From Rhizobiales bacterium TNE-4 (GTDB taxonomy: Bacteria; Pseudomonadota; Alphaproteobacteria; Rhizobiales; Beijerinckiaceae), in assembly GCA_019083985.1 (NCBI GenBank), contig JAHRCV010000004.1, positions 62,001-126,000 on the forward strand: DNA of 64,000 bases. Reading direction: 5' to 3'. Made by a program: the position numbers and the translations under genes. Shown one piece after another: positions 8,328-16,671 of this stretch; the first letter of the stretch is position 1, and each line of letters begins with the position of its first letter. A model generated the notes under the pieces. That model had not been told where the DNA came from. It made no database searches and saw only the letters and a program-made list of their open reading frames with translations.

Positions 8328-9652
8328 GGCAGGATCGACTGCAATCTGGCGTCGGTTTCAACCAGCGTCGAACGCTCCTGCATCCCTTGGCTGATAAAGC
8401 CAACAAGTTGCGGGTAGATCTGAAATGCCATGTCGAGTTCGGGATCTTGGCCTGTCTGATAGCCGCCGAGCAGCATCAGATCGCGGTTTTGATCCCAGAG
8501 GCTCAGATAACGCCGGAAGCGTCGCGCGCGCTGCATATGGGCCGGCGAAACACAATCGGTCATCGTCCGGCTGATGGATGCATTCACATCAATCGCTGGG
8601 AAAATCCCTTGCTCCGCCTGTTTGCGCGACAAAACGATATGGCCATCCAGAATGGCGCGCGAGGCATCAACGATCGGATCGTTCGTTGTGTCATCGCCAT
8701 CCGCCAGCACAGTATAAATGCCGGTGACAGAACCGCCTGTTTGGGAATCAAGACCCGAACGCTCGAGCACCGAACCGATCAGCGAGATGACGGAAGGCGG
8801 ATAGCCTTTTGTCGTCGGATGTTCGCCCAGAGCAAGCCCGAGCTCGCGCTGCGCATGGGCCACGCGTGTCAGCGAGTCGATCATCAGCAACACATTCTTG
8901 CCGCGCGAGCGGAAATATTCGGCATAGGCCGTAGCGCGATGCACGCCACGAATGCGCAACACAGGCGATTGATCAGCCGGGACAGCCACCATAACCGTGT
9001 GTGCGAACGACGAATGCTGTGACAATTCCTCGACGAAGCCTGCCACTTCACGACCGCGCTCGCCGATGAGGCCGATCACGACAACATCGGCGGTTGTGAA
9101 ACGCGCAATGCAGGACAAAAGTGACGATTTGCCCACGCCCGAACCGGCGACAATGCCCACTTTTTGGCCGCGACCCAATGTCAGCAATCCGTTGATGGCA
9201 CGTACGCCTGTGTCGAGCGTTTCACGCACGGGCTTGCGACGGAGCGGATTGACCTTCTCACCGCGCAATGGCCAAGACGCATCCAAATGCGGCGTACCAT
9301 GGCCATCAAGCGGATTACCAGCGCCATCAAACACGCGCCCAAGCAAACCATCCCCAACGGGAACAACGTCGGCACGCGTCGTAGTTTCAACGCGCGCGCC
9401 CGCCAACAATGGCGCATTGCCGCCGGTAAGCACCATGACGGTGTAATCGTCGAGAAAGCCGATCACTTCGGCTTCGGTCCATTGACCATTCTCACAAGCG
9501 ATGCGGCACTGATTGCCAACCGACACTGGAAAGGCGCTGGCATGGACAATTTGGCCATCGTAACGGCGCACACGCCCGGCTGCATTGACACGGCGACCCG
9601 CCTGGATCGAGGCCAGTTTGCGCTCAAGAACGGCAGAGGCATCAGCCATCAT
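8324..9652 (-). CDS. fliI: flagellum-specific ATPase FliI
   Basis: FliI is the hexameric ATPase that unfolds and delivers export substrates. The 442-residue protein has the F1-like nucleotide-binding fold with Walker A GIVAGSGVGKSSLL (about residues 163-176), the conserved VIGLIGERGREV, Walker B LLMIDSLTRVAHAQRE and the PPSVISLIGSVLERSG region. It overlaps fliH upstream and fliJ downstream by four bases each, the usual fliH-I-J module. Confidence 0.96.
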   Translation of the reverse strand: MMADASAVLERKLASIQAGRRVNAAGRVRRYDGQIVHASAFPVSVGNQCRIACENGQWTEAEVIGFLDDYTVMVLTGGNAPLLAGARVETTTRADVVPVGDGLLGRVFDGAGNPLDGHGTPHLDASWPLRGEKVNPLRRKPVRETLDTGVRAINGLLTLGRGQKVGIVAGSGVGKSSLLSCIARFTTADVVVIGLIGERGREVAGFVEELSQHSSFAHTVMVAVPADQSPVLRIRGVHRATAYAEYFRSRGKNVLLMIDSLTRVAHAQRELGLALGEHPTTKGYPPSVISLIGSVLERSGLDSQTGGSVTGIYTVLADGDDTTNDPIVDASRAILDGHIVLSRKQAEQGIFPAIDVNASISRTMTDCVSPAHMQRARRFRRYLSLWDQNRDLMLLGGYQTGQDPELDMAFQIYPQLVGFISQGMQERSTLVETDARLQSILP

Positions 9653-10425
9653 GGCGTACCATCCATTTCCGGAATGTCTTCATAATCAAGGTCGCGCGAG
9701 GACAGACGGAACGCGCCGGACGGCAGCTCATCATCTTCCATCACACGGATATTCGTGAAGATAGGCTCTTTCTTGAGCGCCATCTCCAGCGTGTGAAGAT
9801 CACGTGGGCTTAAGAAAATAGTGAAATCCGTGCTCGCTTTGGTGAACATTTCTGCCGCGTTGCGGATACGCTCAACAAAAGCTTCCGGCATTTGCGCGAA
9901 TGTGGCGCCAAACAATTCCTGTGCGAGACGGCGGACATGCTGCGCCATTACTGTCGCATTCCGATCGAACGCCTCGGCGCTCAACATGGTCAATTCCGCT
10001 TCCATCTTGCGGACAAGGGCCAACGCATCGCCAAACTCACGCTTGGCGGCATCAAGACCTTGCTGATAGCCAAGCGCGCGACCATCTTCTCGCGCCTGCT
10101 CGAGCGCTGCAATGATGGCCTGCGGATCGGGCGGTGTTTCAACGTCTTCGGGGGGCGGCGGCGCAGGCGGCATGACATCGCCGGCACCATCCTCAGCGAT
10201 CGTCTCTGCACCGTCTAGCGGCAGCGCCTCTTCGTGCATCGCGGAGTTTACTTCGGGCTCAGGCTCCGGGACGAATTCGTTGATGACGCGAAAGCTTTGC
10301 TTCCCCCACGGCTTGAACGAAGGATCCGGCGTCCGCTCAAACCGCGTATCCTGAACGAAATGACCGTCTTTCTTGAGGAGTTGTTTGATCTCCTCAAATT
10401 TAAGGGCGCGGTTATCCTTAGACAT
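9649..10425 (-). CDS. fliH: flagellar assembly protein FliH
   Basis: FliH regulates FliI and links it to the C ring. The 258-residue protein has a variable Pro/Glu-rich N-terminal part (about residues 40-100), a helical segment with spaced Gly residues (GRALGYQQGLDAAKREFGDAL, split across residues 115-135), and a C-terminal domain resembling the ATP synthase delta subunit. It overlaps fliG by eight bases and fliI by four. Confidence 0.88.
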   Translation of the reverse strand: MSKDNRALKFEEIKQLLKKDGHFVQDTRFERTPDPSFKPWGKQSFRVINEFVPEPEPEVNSAMHEEALPLDGAETIAEDGAGDVMPPAPPPPEDVETPPDPQAIIAALEQAREDGRALGYQQGLDAAKREFGDALALVRKMEAELTMLSAEAFDRNATVMAQHVRRLAQELFGATFAQMPEAFVERIRNAAEMFTKASTDFTIFLSPRDLHTLEMALKKEPIFTNIRVMEDDELPSGAFRLSSRDLDYEDIPEMDGTP

Positions 10426-11467
10426 AATCGTCCCCGCGGCCCGCTAGCACCATCGTACCAGCGTCGGACAGTTTGCGGGCTGTCGCAATGATCTTCTTCT
10501 GCGCTTCCTGCACTTCGGACACGCGCATCGGGCCTTTGGCTTCCATTTCGTCGATGATCGACGCGGCCGCGCGCTGCGACATACAACCGAGAATCTTGTC
10601 GCGCAGACGCTCGTCTGCACCCTTGAGCGCGACAGCGAGATTTTCCGGCTCGACATTGCGCAAAAGCACGCCAAGCGACTTGTCGTCAACTGCAATGAGG
10701 TTTTCGAAGACGAACATGTTTTCCTGAATGTTCGTCATCAAATCCTTATCGGCCTTCAGGAGGTCACGCATGATGCGCTGTTCATTCGCGCTCTGCGTGA
10801 AGTTCATGATCTTGGCTGCTGCCTTCACGCCGCCGATCTTCGAAGCGCGCAGCGAGGTGTTCGCTTGGAATTGAAGCTGCATGACCTGCTCGAGCTGGGC
10901 GATCGCTTCAGGCTGGACAGAATCGATCGTTGCCACACGGCGGAGAACTTCTGCCTGGAGATTTTCTGGCAAGAGGCTCAGCACGTCCGCTGCCACCGCA
11001 TAATCGAGATGGGCGATGATGGTGCCAATGATCTGCGGATGCTCGTTCTCGATCATTTCTGCAATCGAGCGTGCATCCATCCATTCGAGAATTTCGATAC
11101 CCTTGGTGCTGGAGGAAGGCGTGATACGCGTCAGGATCGAACCGGCCTTGTCTTCCCCAAGCGCTTTGACGAGCGTACGACGAATATAGCTGTCGGCCGA
11201 AAGACCAATGCTGGTCTGTGCTTTGATGATCGCCAGAAACTCGTCGAGCACGAGATTGACAGTCTTCTGGTCGACATCGGCAACCGAGTACATGGCGGAA
11301 CCGAGCTGCTGGACTTCGCGCGGCGAGAGATTTTTCAAAATCTCGGCGGCTTCATCCTCACCCAGAAGAAGCATCAGAATGGCGCATTTCTGGGTGCCGG
11401 AGAGAAGCTTATAGAGCCCATCATCTTCCGGGGTCTGAACTTGGGTTTCGACAGCAGCTTCAGCCAT
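10418..11467 (-). CDS. fliG: flagellar motor switch protein FliG
   Basis: FliG is the rotor protein that contacts the MotA stator. The 349-residue protein shows the N-terminal domain (CAILMLLLGEDEAAEILKNLS), the middle domain with EHPQIIGTIIAHLD (around residues 138-152), and the C-terminal torque domain with FENLIAVDDKSLGVLLRNV and the charged helix GADERLRDKILGCMSQRAA. fliF stops 10 bases upstream and fliH overlaps its end. Confidence 0.96.
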   Translation of the reverse strand: MAEAAVETQVQTPEDDGLYKLLSGTQKCAILMLLLGEDEAAEILKNLSPREVQQLGSAMYSVADVDQKTVNLVLDEFLAIIKAQTSIGLSADSYIRRTLVKALGEDKAGSILTRITPSSSTKGIEILEWMDARSIAEMIENEHPQIIGTIIAHLDYAVAADVLSLLPENLQAEVLRRVATIDSVQPEAIAQLEQVMQLQFQANTSLRASKIGGVKAAAKIMNFTQSANEQRIMRDLLKADKDLMTNIQENMFVFENLIAVDDKSLGVLLRNVEPENLAVALKGADERLRDKILGCMSQRAAASIIDEMEAKGPMRVSEVQEAQKKIIATARKLSDAGTMVLAGRGDDYV

Positions 11468-11476
11468 GGGACGCTC

Positions 11477-13195
11477 TTACGGCAGGTCGCGCTTGATCAG
11501 GGACTTGAGAACCGCGGTGACACGGCCGGCATCATCGCCGACGAGCATGCGGATCAAGGTCACCTTATCATCATAGGTATTGGCGGTATCAAGCAGCTCA
11601 GCAGAGATCGCAGACTTCTTCGGCTTGAGACGGGCCTTGATGTCTTCGAGCGTTTCGCCTTCGCGGACCTCGATCGATTCGCCTTCACCCAGGATCGGCT
11701 CGTCGACACGGGCGGTCGCGATCATCGCGCCATCCATGAGACGGTTGAGGAAGGGCTTCAGCGCGCCGAGCACAATGACGGCGAGGATGAGGAGAATGAC
11801 GACCTGCTTGATGGCGTCTTCGAGCCACGGCGCGTCATACCAGCTCTTGCCCGGCATCTTCACTTCTTCAGCGAAATTCGACGAGATGAGTGTCAACTTG
11901 TCGCCACGGGCGGCATCAAAGCCCACCGCGTCCTGCAAGAGCGCAGTCAGGCGTTCGCGCTCCTGATCCGTGATCGGCTTTTCAACAACGCGGCCTTCGG
12001 CGTCAATGGCCGTCGCCGAACGGAGCAAGACAGCGGCGGAAATGCGCTTCACTTCGCCCACAGCCGGACGAACAGAGCGAACTTCACGGCTGACTTCGAA
12101 ATTGCGGACCGACACGCTTGAGCGGTTTGACGAGGCATTCCCCTGAGCATTCGCAGCGCCAGCCTGCGGGGGCTGTGCAGCCAATTGCGGCGTGGTCGGC
12201 GGCTGGTTGGAGGTAGCGCCCGGCACACCGCGCGCCCGCTGGTCCGCCGATTCCTGAATGGTTTCCTGCTGGCTGCGGATCGCTTGGCTCTGCGGATCAT
12301 AGGTTTCGCGCGTCTGTTCCTGACGCGTGAAGTCGATGTCGACATTGACTTCCGAATTGACATTACCAGGGCCGACAATCGGCGTGAGCAAGTTCGAGAT
12401 GCGTTCACGCAGCAAGCGTTCGACACGCAGCTTGTGCTCAAGCTGTTGTGCGGTCAGTCCGAGATCGCTGTCGCGCTGCGGCGTTGTCAGGAGCGTGCCG
12501 AACTGATCAACCACCGTCACATTCGCGACGGGCAAAAAGGGAACGCTCGACGAGACAAGATGTGTGATCGATTGGATCTGGCCCTGCGAGAGACTACGAC
12601 CTGGCGACAGTTTCAAAAACACGGATGCAGAGGGCGGCGCCTGATCGCGCACGAAAGCCGTCCGTTCAGGAATCGCAAGATGGACCCGCGCGCCTTCGAC
12701 ATCACGGATTTCCATAATTGAACGGGCGAGTTCGCTTTCCTGTGCCTGCTTCAATTTGGCCTGTTCAACCGAACGGCTGACGCCAAGCGGCATCTGGGTG
12801 AGCAATTCATAACCGGACGCAGCCGCCTTCGGGAGACCGTTGGCAGCCAGAACCATTTTTGCACGGTGCACATCGGCGCGCGGCACAATGACCTGACCGG
12901 CGGCGCCATCAAGCTTGGCCTTAATGCCCTGCGCTTCGAGTACCTGCATGACCTGCGCCTTATCCTCGTCACCGAGTTTCGGAAACAACGTCACCATGGC
13001 GGGTTCGCGCATGAGATAAATAAGCGCAAGCCCCGCCAGAATGACGAGGCTGACCAGGATCATCGGAGCGGCGCGGACAAAGGCCGGCTGCCGCATGAAG
13101 CCCTGCACGGAAGAGAAGCCTTCGAGCAATTTCCCACGCAGAGGCTCCATGCCGCCCGCGGGTGCCGTCATTGCAATCGACTTGGTTTCAGCCAC
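11477..13195 (-). CDS. fliF: flagellar MS-ring protein FliF
   Basis: FliF builds the MS ring, the platform for export gate and rotor. It starts at a GTG (13195) with GGGAG upstream. The 572-residue protein has a first membrane segment at about residues 43-63 (MILVSLVILAGLALIYL), an EscJ/YscJ-like region with LAANGLPKAAASGYELL, the variable Gln/Ala/Asn-rich middle, and a second membrane segment at about 463-483 (QVVILLILAVIVLGAL) followed by the FliG-binding tail. Confidence 0.96.
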   Translation of the reverse strand: MAETKSIAMTAPAGGMEPLRGKLLEGFSSVQGFMRQPAFVRAAPMILVSLVILAGLALIYLMREPAMVTLFPKLGDEDKAQVMQVLEAQGIKAKLDGAAGQVIVPRADVHRAKMVLAANGLPKAAASGYELLTQMPLGVSRSVEQAKLKQAQESELARSIMEIRDVEGARVHLAIPERTAFVRDQAPPSASVFLKLSPGRSLSQGQIQSITHLVSSSVPFLPVANVTVVDQFGTLLTTPQRDSDLGLTAQQLEHKLRVERLLRERISNLLTPIVGPGNVNSEVNVDIDFTRQEQTRETYDPQSQAIRSQQETIQESADQRARGVPGATSNQPPTTPQLAAQPPQAGAANAQGNASSNRSSVSVRNFEVSREVRSVRPAVGEVKRISAAVLLRSATAIDAEGRVVEKPITDQERERLTALLQDAVGFDAARGDKLTLISSNFAEEVKMPGKSWYDAPWLEDAIKQVVILLILAVIVLGALKPFLNRLMDGAMIATARVDEPILGEGESIEVREGETLEDIKARLKPKKSAISAELLDTANTYDDKVTLIRMLVGDDAGRVTAVLKSLIKRDLP

Positions 13196-13234
13196 AGCCC
13201 GGATCTCCCAACCGTATTACCGTTTCAACGCCGA

Positions 13235-13540
13235 TCAAACCGGCATCGAAATAATGTCTTTGTATGCGCTCAGAAGTTTATTGCGGACCTGCATCGTCGC
13301 TTCGAAAGCGAGCGATGATTTTTCACGGGCCAACATCACTTTCGTGACGTCGACTTCTTCGCCGGCCTCATAGGCCTGCGTGACTTGCGAGGCTTGGTTC
13401 TGCAACGCCGCGACTTGCGTCAAGGCTGTCTTGAGATGGTCACCGAAATTGCCATTCGCCGCAGTGTTCTGCGGCTTCAGGGCCTGACCGGCGCGGGTCA
13501 GAATATCATTGTGAAGATTGACGCTTGAGATTGTCATCAT
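13235..13540 (-). CDS. fliE: flagellar hook-basal body protein FliE
   Basis: FliE joins the MS ring to the rod. The 101-residue protein ends in the family core EEVDVTKVMLAREKSSLAFEATMQVRNKLLSAYKDIISMPV (seen in pieces: VTKVMLAREKSSLAFEA, QVRNKLLSAYKDI). GAGG lies five bases before the first of two adjacent ATG codons. It follows the fleT/flbD-like regulator by seven bases and precedes fliF by 39 bases, which hold nothing recognisable. Confidence 0.95.
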   Translation of the reverse strand: MMTISSVNLHNDILTRAGQALKPQNTAANGNFGDHLKTALTQVAALQNQASQVTQAYEAGEEVDVTKVMLAREKSSLAFEATMQVRNKLLSAYKDIISMPV

Positions 13541-13547
13541 GTTGTCC

Positions 13548-14711
13548 TCACTCAGCCGCCATCAGGGCAGGATGTTCGGCGATGTCACGCGGACGGTGCA
13601 TACCGCCGAGATCGAGCATCAGATGTTCACCTTCGATACGCTTACCGTTTGAGAGGACGAGGGCGCGTTGGAGAACATTTTCAAGCTCACGGACATTGCC
13701 GGGCCATGCATAGGTCTCAAGCTTTTCGATCGCTTCCTCGGTCACTTCCGGCAGTTTTGGAAAACCACCAGCGTGCTTGGCAAGCAAAGTCACAGCGATG
13801 GGCAGGATATCGCCAGGACGTTCTGCCAGCGCCTGGGTCGCGAGCGGAAACACATTGAGACGGTAGTAAAGATCTTCACGGAAACGGCCGGCCTTCACTT
13901 CCTCGAGCATGTAGCGGTTCGAGGTAGCGATGACGCGAACATCGACTGGAACAGGCTTGGCGCTTCCAAGCGGTGTCACTTCTTTTTCCTGCAGCACACG
14001 GAGGAGCTTCGCCTGCAATGGCAAGGCCATCTCCGACACTTCGTCGAGAAGCAACGTGCCACCATCAGCTGCGCGGAAAATACCTTTGTTGGGATGATGC
14101 GCGCCCGTAAACGCGCCGCGCTCATAACCGAACAGCACGGCTTCCAACATCGTGTCGGGTAAGGCTGCGCAGTTGATAGCAATAAAAGGCTCGCGGTTCC
14201 GTTTGGAGGAATTGTGGAGATACCGCGAGAAGACTTCCTTGCCGGTGCCTGTGGGGCCCACCAGCATAACGGTGACATCGCTCGCAGCGACACGGCGCGC
14301 GAGACGGAGCAAATTGAATGTGGACGGATCGCCCACCGCGACGCCCTGTTCCTCATCGAGGAAGCGCGAGACGACTTCTGCCGTGTAGCGCCAATTATCG
14401 GCGCTTGGCGTGATGCGCAGGGAAGAGCCGTTGAACTCGCCCTTCAGTGAAAATGTTTCACCGGGCTCGTCGAGCATCACGATCCGCTCAGCCTTCAATT
14501 GGCGACAGATCTGCGCAAAGCCAGCCGAGTCACGGGCGATCTTTTTGAGCATGGAGGAGGCGAGCAGGAGCCCGCAGCGGGACCAATCCGGCTTCAGGCC
14601 AGCGAGCGTTGCAATCGTCGCCGTGCTCGTCTCATGGCCGCGCCTGTGGAGATGGGTCAGCCACGCTTCGCCATCCACCATTCCGTCGGTAATGCACAAC
14701 ACTGCAGTCAC
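13548..14711 (-). CDS. FleT/FlbD-like sigma-54 activator lacking a DNA-binding domain
   Basis: This is an AAA+ enhancer-binding protein, first gene of the fliE operon. The open frame can begin at an ATG at 14771, but an exact sigma-54 promoter (14750-14764) covers that start. I therefore choose the GTG at 14711, preceded by GGAGAG; this gives 387 residues. From it: a degenerate receiver-like domain (about 1-115), Walker A GPTGTGKE (152-159), the sigma-54 contact loop GAFTGA (199-204), Walker B GGTLLLDE (217-224) and the arginine finger region FREDLYYRLNVFP. It ends 27 residues after the AAA+ lid (tail IEGEHLMLDLGGMHRPRD), so no helix-turn-helix exists. A HTH-less activator before fliE resembles FleT of Rhodobacter sphaeroides. 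Confidence 0.88.
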   Translation of the reverse strand: MTAVLCITDGMVDGEAWLTHLHRRGHETSTATIATLAGLKPDWSRCGLLLASSMLKKIARDSAGFAQICRQLKAERIVMLDEPGETFSLKGEFNGSSLRITPSADNWRYTAEVVSRFLDEEQGVAVGDPSTFNLLRLARRVAASDVTVMLVGPTGTGKEVFSRYLHNSSKRNREPFIAINCAALPDTMLEAVLFGYERGAFTGAHHPNKGIFRAADGGTLLLDEVSEMALPLQAKLLRVLQEKEVTPLGSAKPVPVDVRVIATSNRYMLEEVKAGRFREDLYYRLNVFPLATQALAERPGDILPIAVTLLAKHAGGFPKLPEVTEEAIEKLETYAWPGNVRELENVLQRALVLSNGKRIEGEHLMLDLGGMHRPRDIAEHPALMAAE

Positions 14712-14749
14712 GACACTCTCCACTGGTCGCTTCGTCGGAGAGCTTGAGA

Positions 14750-14764
14750 GCAACAGACGTGCCA
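14750..14764 (-). promoter_or_regulatory. sigma-54 promoter of the regulator-fliE operon
   Basis: The minus strand reads TGGCAC-GTCTG-TTGC, an exact -24/-12 match. Transcription would start near 14738, and a GGAGAG ribosome site and GTG start follow at 14721-14709. It may drive the run fliE to fliJ or further. Confidence 0.85.
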
Positions 14765-14835
14765 GCGGCATGAAGCCCGCGGCTGCCGGACACCGTGAAA
14801 GTTAATTAAGTGTTGGATTTTATTAATTAATTTTT

Positions 14836-14880
14836 GTTCGATCGAACCCGCCCGATACGCTCGATTTCGTTCGATATAAC
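14836..14880. promoter_or_regulatory. TTCGAT repeat cluster between the two activators
   Basis: The spacer between the divergent activator genes has a perfect 12-base palindrome GTTCGATCGAAC (14836-14847), a half-site CTCGAT (14860-14865) and an imperfect palindrome GTTCGATATAAC (14869-14880). Next to it lies an AT-rich run with TTAATTAA and ATTAATTAAT (about 14803-14832). This is a candidate enhancer for a FleQ-like protein acting on the sigma-54 promoter about 85 bases away; the binding protein is inferred. Confidence 0.5.
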
Positions 14881-14978
14881 TTAATTTGGGTCAAAAAAGA
14901 ACGCGCAGGTGCGGAATCTCGACGGCGCGCCTTGTACTCAACCTAAGCTTTTGTCAAAAATCCGACAGCAACTTTTGG

Positions 14979-16100
14979 GTGGTATCCACCGTCGTGACCA
15001 AAGACGATGTTCTGCGTTATCTGGATCTGCCCAGCGCTTCCATGCGCGAGGTGCTGCATCTGATCACCCGCGTCGCGCCCCTTTCGACGACGGTCTTCAT
15101 CAATGGACCATCGGGAAGCGGCAAGGAGTTCGTAGCACGCGCCATCCATTGCCTCTCCAAACGTGAAACCGGCCCCTTTATTGCTCTGAATTGCGGTGCT
15201 GTGCCGCGCGACCTCATTGAGGGTGAGCTCTTCGGGAGTGAGAAAGGCGCCTATACCGGCTCCGTGAAGACCCGCGCCGGATTAATCGAAATGGCAGAGG
15301 GCGGCACCCTCTTCCTCGATGAAATCGGCGATATGCCGCATGACATGCAGGTCAAACTGCTCCGCGTGCTGGAAGAGCGGGTCTATACAAGGATTGGCGG
15401 CTCGCAGCCGCTCAAGGCCGATGTCCGGATCGTTTGTGCGACCCACCGCAACCTCGAGGAGCTGATCGCTGACCGTCTGTTCCGAGAGGATTTGTTCTAC
15501 CGGATCAACGTGTTCCCGATCATGCTAGAAGGGCTTTCGGCCCGACGGGCTGACATTCCGCAGCTCGTGACCTTGATTGCCGAGCGGTTCAAAAGCCAGG
15601 GGATCGGTCCCCTCCCCCTCTTCACGGCCGAGGCCATCAAGACGCTGCAAAATGCCGAATGGCCGGGCAATGTCCGGCAATTGCGTAACACGCTTGAACG
15701 GGCCGGCGTTCTTTACGGTGGGGAAACAGTTGATGGCGAGACGATGCGGCGGCTTGTTTCCCCCCGCAAGACGATCGACCGCGAAGAAGAAGCCGAGGCG
15801 CTTTGGGGTGCGGTGGGAGACCTCGGCCTTGTCTCGGCGGCACTCGAGCCGGCAGCGCTCGACGATGCGCCTCTAGGCGCCGGTCCTGCCGATGGTGTCG
15901 CGGACCCGCGGGCATTCCTGCGGGCCAACCCTGAATTCAATTTGAAAGACTATATTGCCGAAATCGAGGTCGCCTTTATCAAGGCTGCCCTTGCGGAATC
16001 GGCGAATTCGGTTTCCAGCGCCGCCCGGATCCTCGGTTATCAGCGCACCACGCTGATCGAGCGGATGCGGAAATTCTCGGTTCAGCGCGAAGAAGCCTGA
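14979..16100 (+). CDS. FleQ-like sigma-54 activator with C-terminal Fis-type HTH
   Basis: This is a second AAA+ enhancer-binding protein, divergent from the first. The frame is open from a TTG at 14886, but no ATG precedes the domain; GTG codons at 14979 (used here, 373 residues) and 14994 are better candidates. The AAA+ domain starts almost at once, so there is no sensory domain. From 14979: Walker A GPSGSGKE (about 43-50), contact loop GAYTGS (about 90-95) instead of GAFTGA, Walker [14 protein letters not shown] and the finger region [14 protein letters not shown] Glu/Ala/Gly-rich linker leads to a Fis-type HTH at the end ([20 protein letters not shown]). It probably binds the enhancer for the flagellar sigma-54 promoters. 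Confidence 0.85.
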   Translation: MVSTVVTKDDVLRYLDLPSASMREVLHLITRVAPLSTTVFINGPSGSGKEFVARAIHCLSKRETGPFIALNCGAVPRDLIEGELFGSEKGAYTGSVKTRAGLIEMAEGGTLFLDEIGDMPHDMQVKLLRVLEERVYTRIGGSQPLKADVRIVCATHRNLEELIADRLFREDLFYRINVFPIMLEGLSARRADIPQLVTLIAERFKSQGIGPLPLFTAEAIKTLQNAEWPGNVRQLRNTLERAGVLYGGETVDGETMRRLVSPRKTIDREEEAEALWGAVGDLGLVSAALEPAALDDAPLGAGPADGVADPRAFLRANPEFNLKDYIAEIEVAFIKAALAESANSVSSAARILGYQRTTLIERMRKFSVQREEA

Positions 16101-16490
16101 TTAATCGACCCGCGCGCCGATCGTATGCCACGCCTCGGCGATTTCGAGGACCGATTTGCGGACCGTAGCAAGGCGTTCGGCCGAGGTGACACGACCAGCC
16201 TCGATCACGTTCAGGCGGGCCCATTCGTAGAATTGCGCCAGAGAATTGGCCACATCCCCGCCTTTCGTGAAGTCGAGGCTCGAGCCTAGGACGTAAAGGA
16301 TGGTCAAGGCGCGGGTGGTTTCCTGCGCTCGCTCGGCATAATCCTTCGCTTCGATCGCTTTCTCAGCCCGTTCGAGCGCAGACACCAGTTCGCGATAGAG
16401 GATTTCAACGAGACCATGGGAGTCGGCCCCATCGACGTAGAAGTCCTGCTCGGCTTGCTGGTAGGCGCGGATCGCGTTGCGGTGAAGCAT
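16101..16490 (-). CDS. fliS: flagellin export chaperone FliS
   Basis: FliS keeps flagellin monomeric before export. The 129-residue four-helix type protein shows the family pattern AYQQAEQDFYVDGADSHGLVEILYRELVSALERAEKAI near the N-terminus (pieces: AYQQAEQ, LVEILYRELVSALERAE) and FYEWARLNVIEA later. The frame extends to a TTG at 16517, but the ATG at 16490 has AGGT upstream and gives the family length. It stands alone on the minus strand, convergent with the FleQ-like gene; no flagellin gene is in the window. Confidence 0.88.
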   Translation of the reverse strand: MLHRNAIRAYQQAEQDFYVDGADSHGLVEILYRELVSALERAEKAIEAKDYAERAQETTRALTILYVLGSSLDFTKGGDVANSLAQFYEWARLNVIEAGRVTSAERLATVRKSVLEIAEAWHTIGARVD

Positions 16491-16588
16491 GGGAATTGAC
16501 CTGTATAACCCTGACAAAGCAGAGAACGGCTCCCGTTAGGGATTGTTTAGCCTGCCTCGCCCGCCCGCCCCTGCGCTGACTGCGACGC

Positions 16589-16603
16589 TGGCACAAGACT
16601 TGC
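16589..16603 (+). promoter_or_regulatory. sigma-54 promoter of the rod/hook-motAB genes
   Basis: The plus strand reads TGGCAC-AAGAC-TTGC, an exact -24/-12 match, 68 bases before the rod-hook gene start. Transcription would begin near 16615. Confidence 0.87.
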
Positions 16604-16671
16604 TGATTAGGGCTCCGAGAGGGCGATTTCGGTCGCATCATCAAGGGTTTCGAAGGAGCAGGAGAGAAACC

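Noticed and set aside
10865-12121. 418-codon plus-strand frame across fliG and fliF
   Set aside because: It is antisense to two firmly identified genes, gives a His/Arg/Asp-rich protein with no family features and has no ribosome site.
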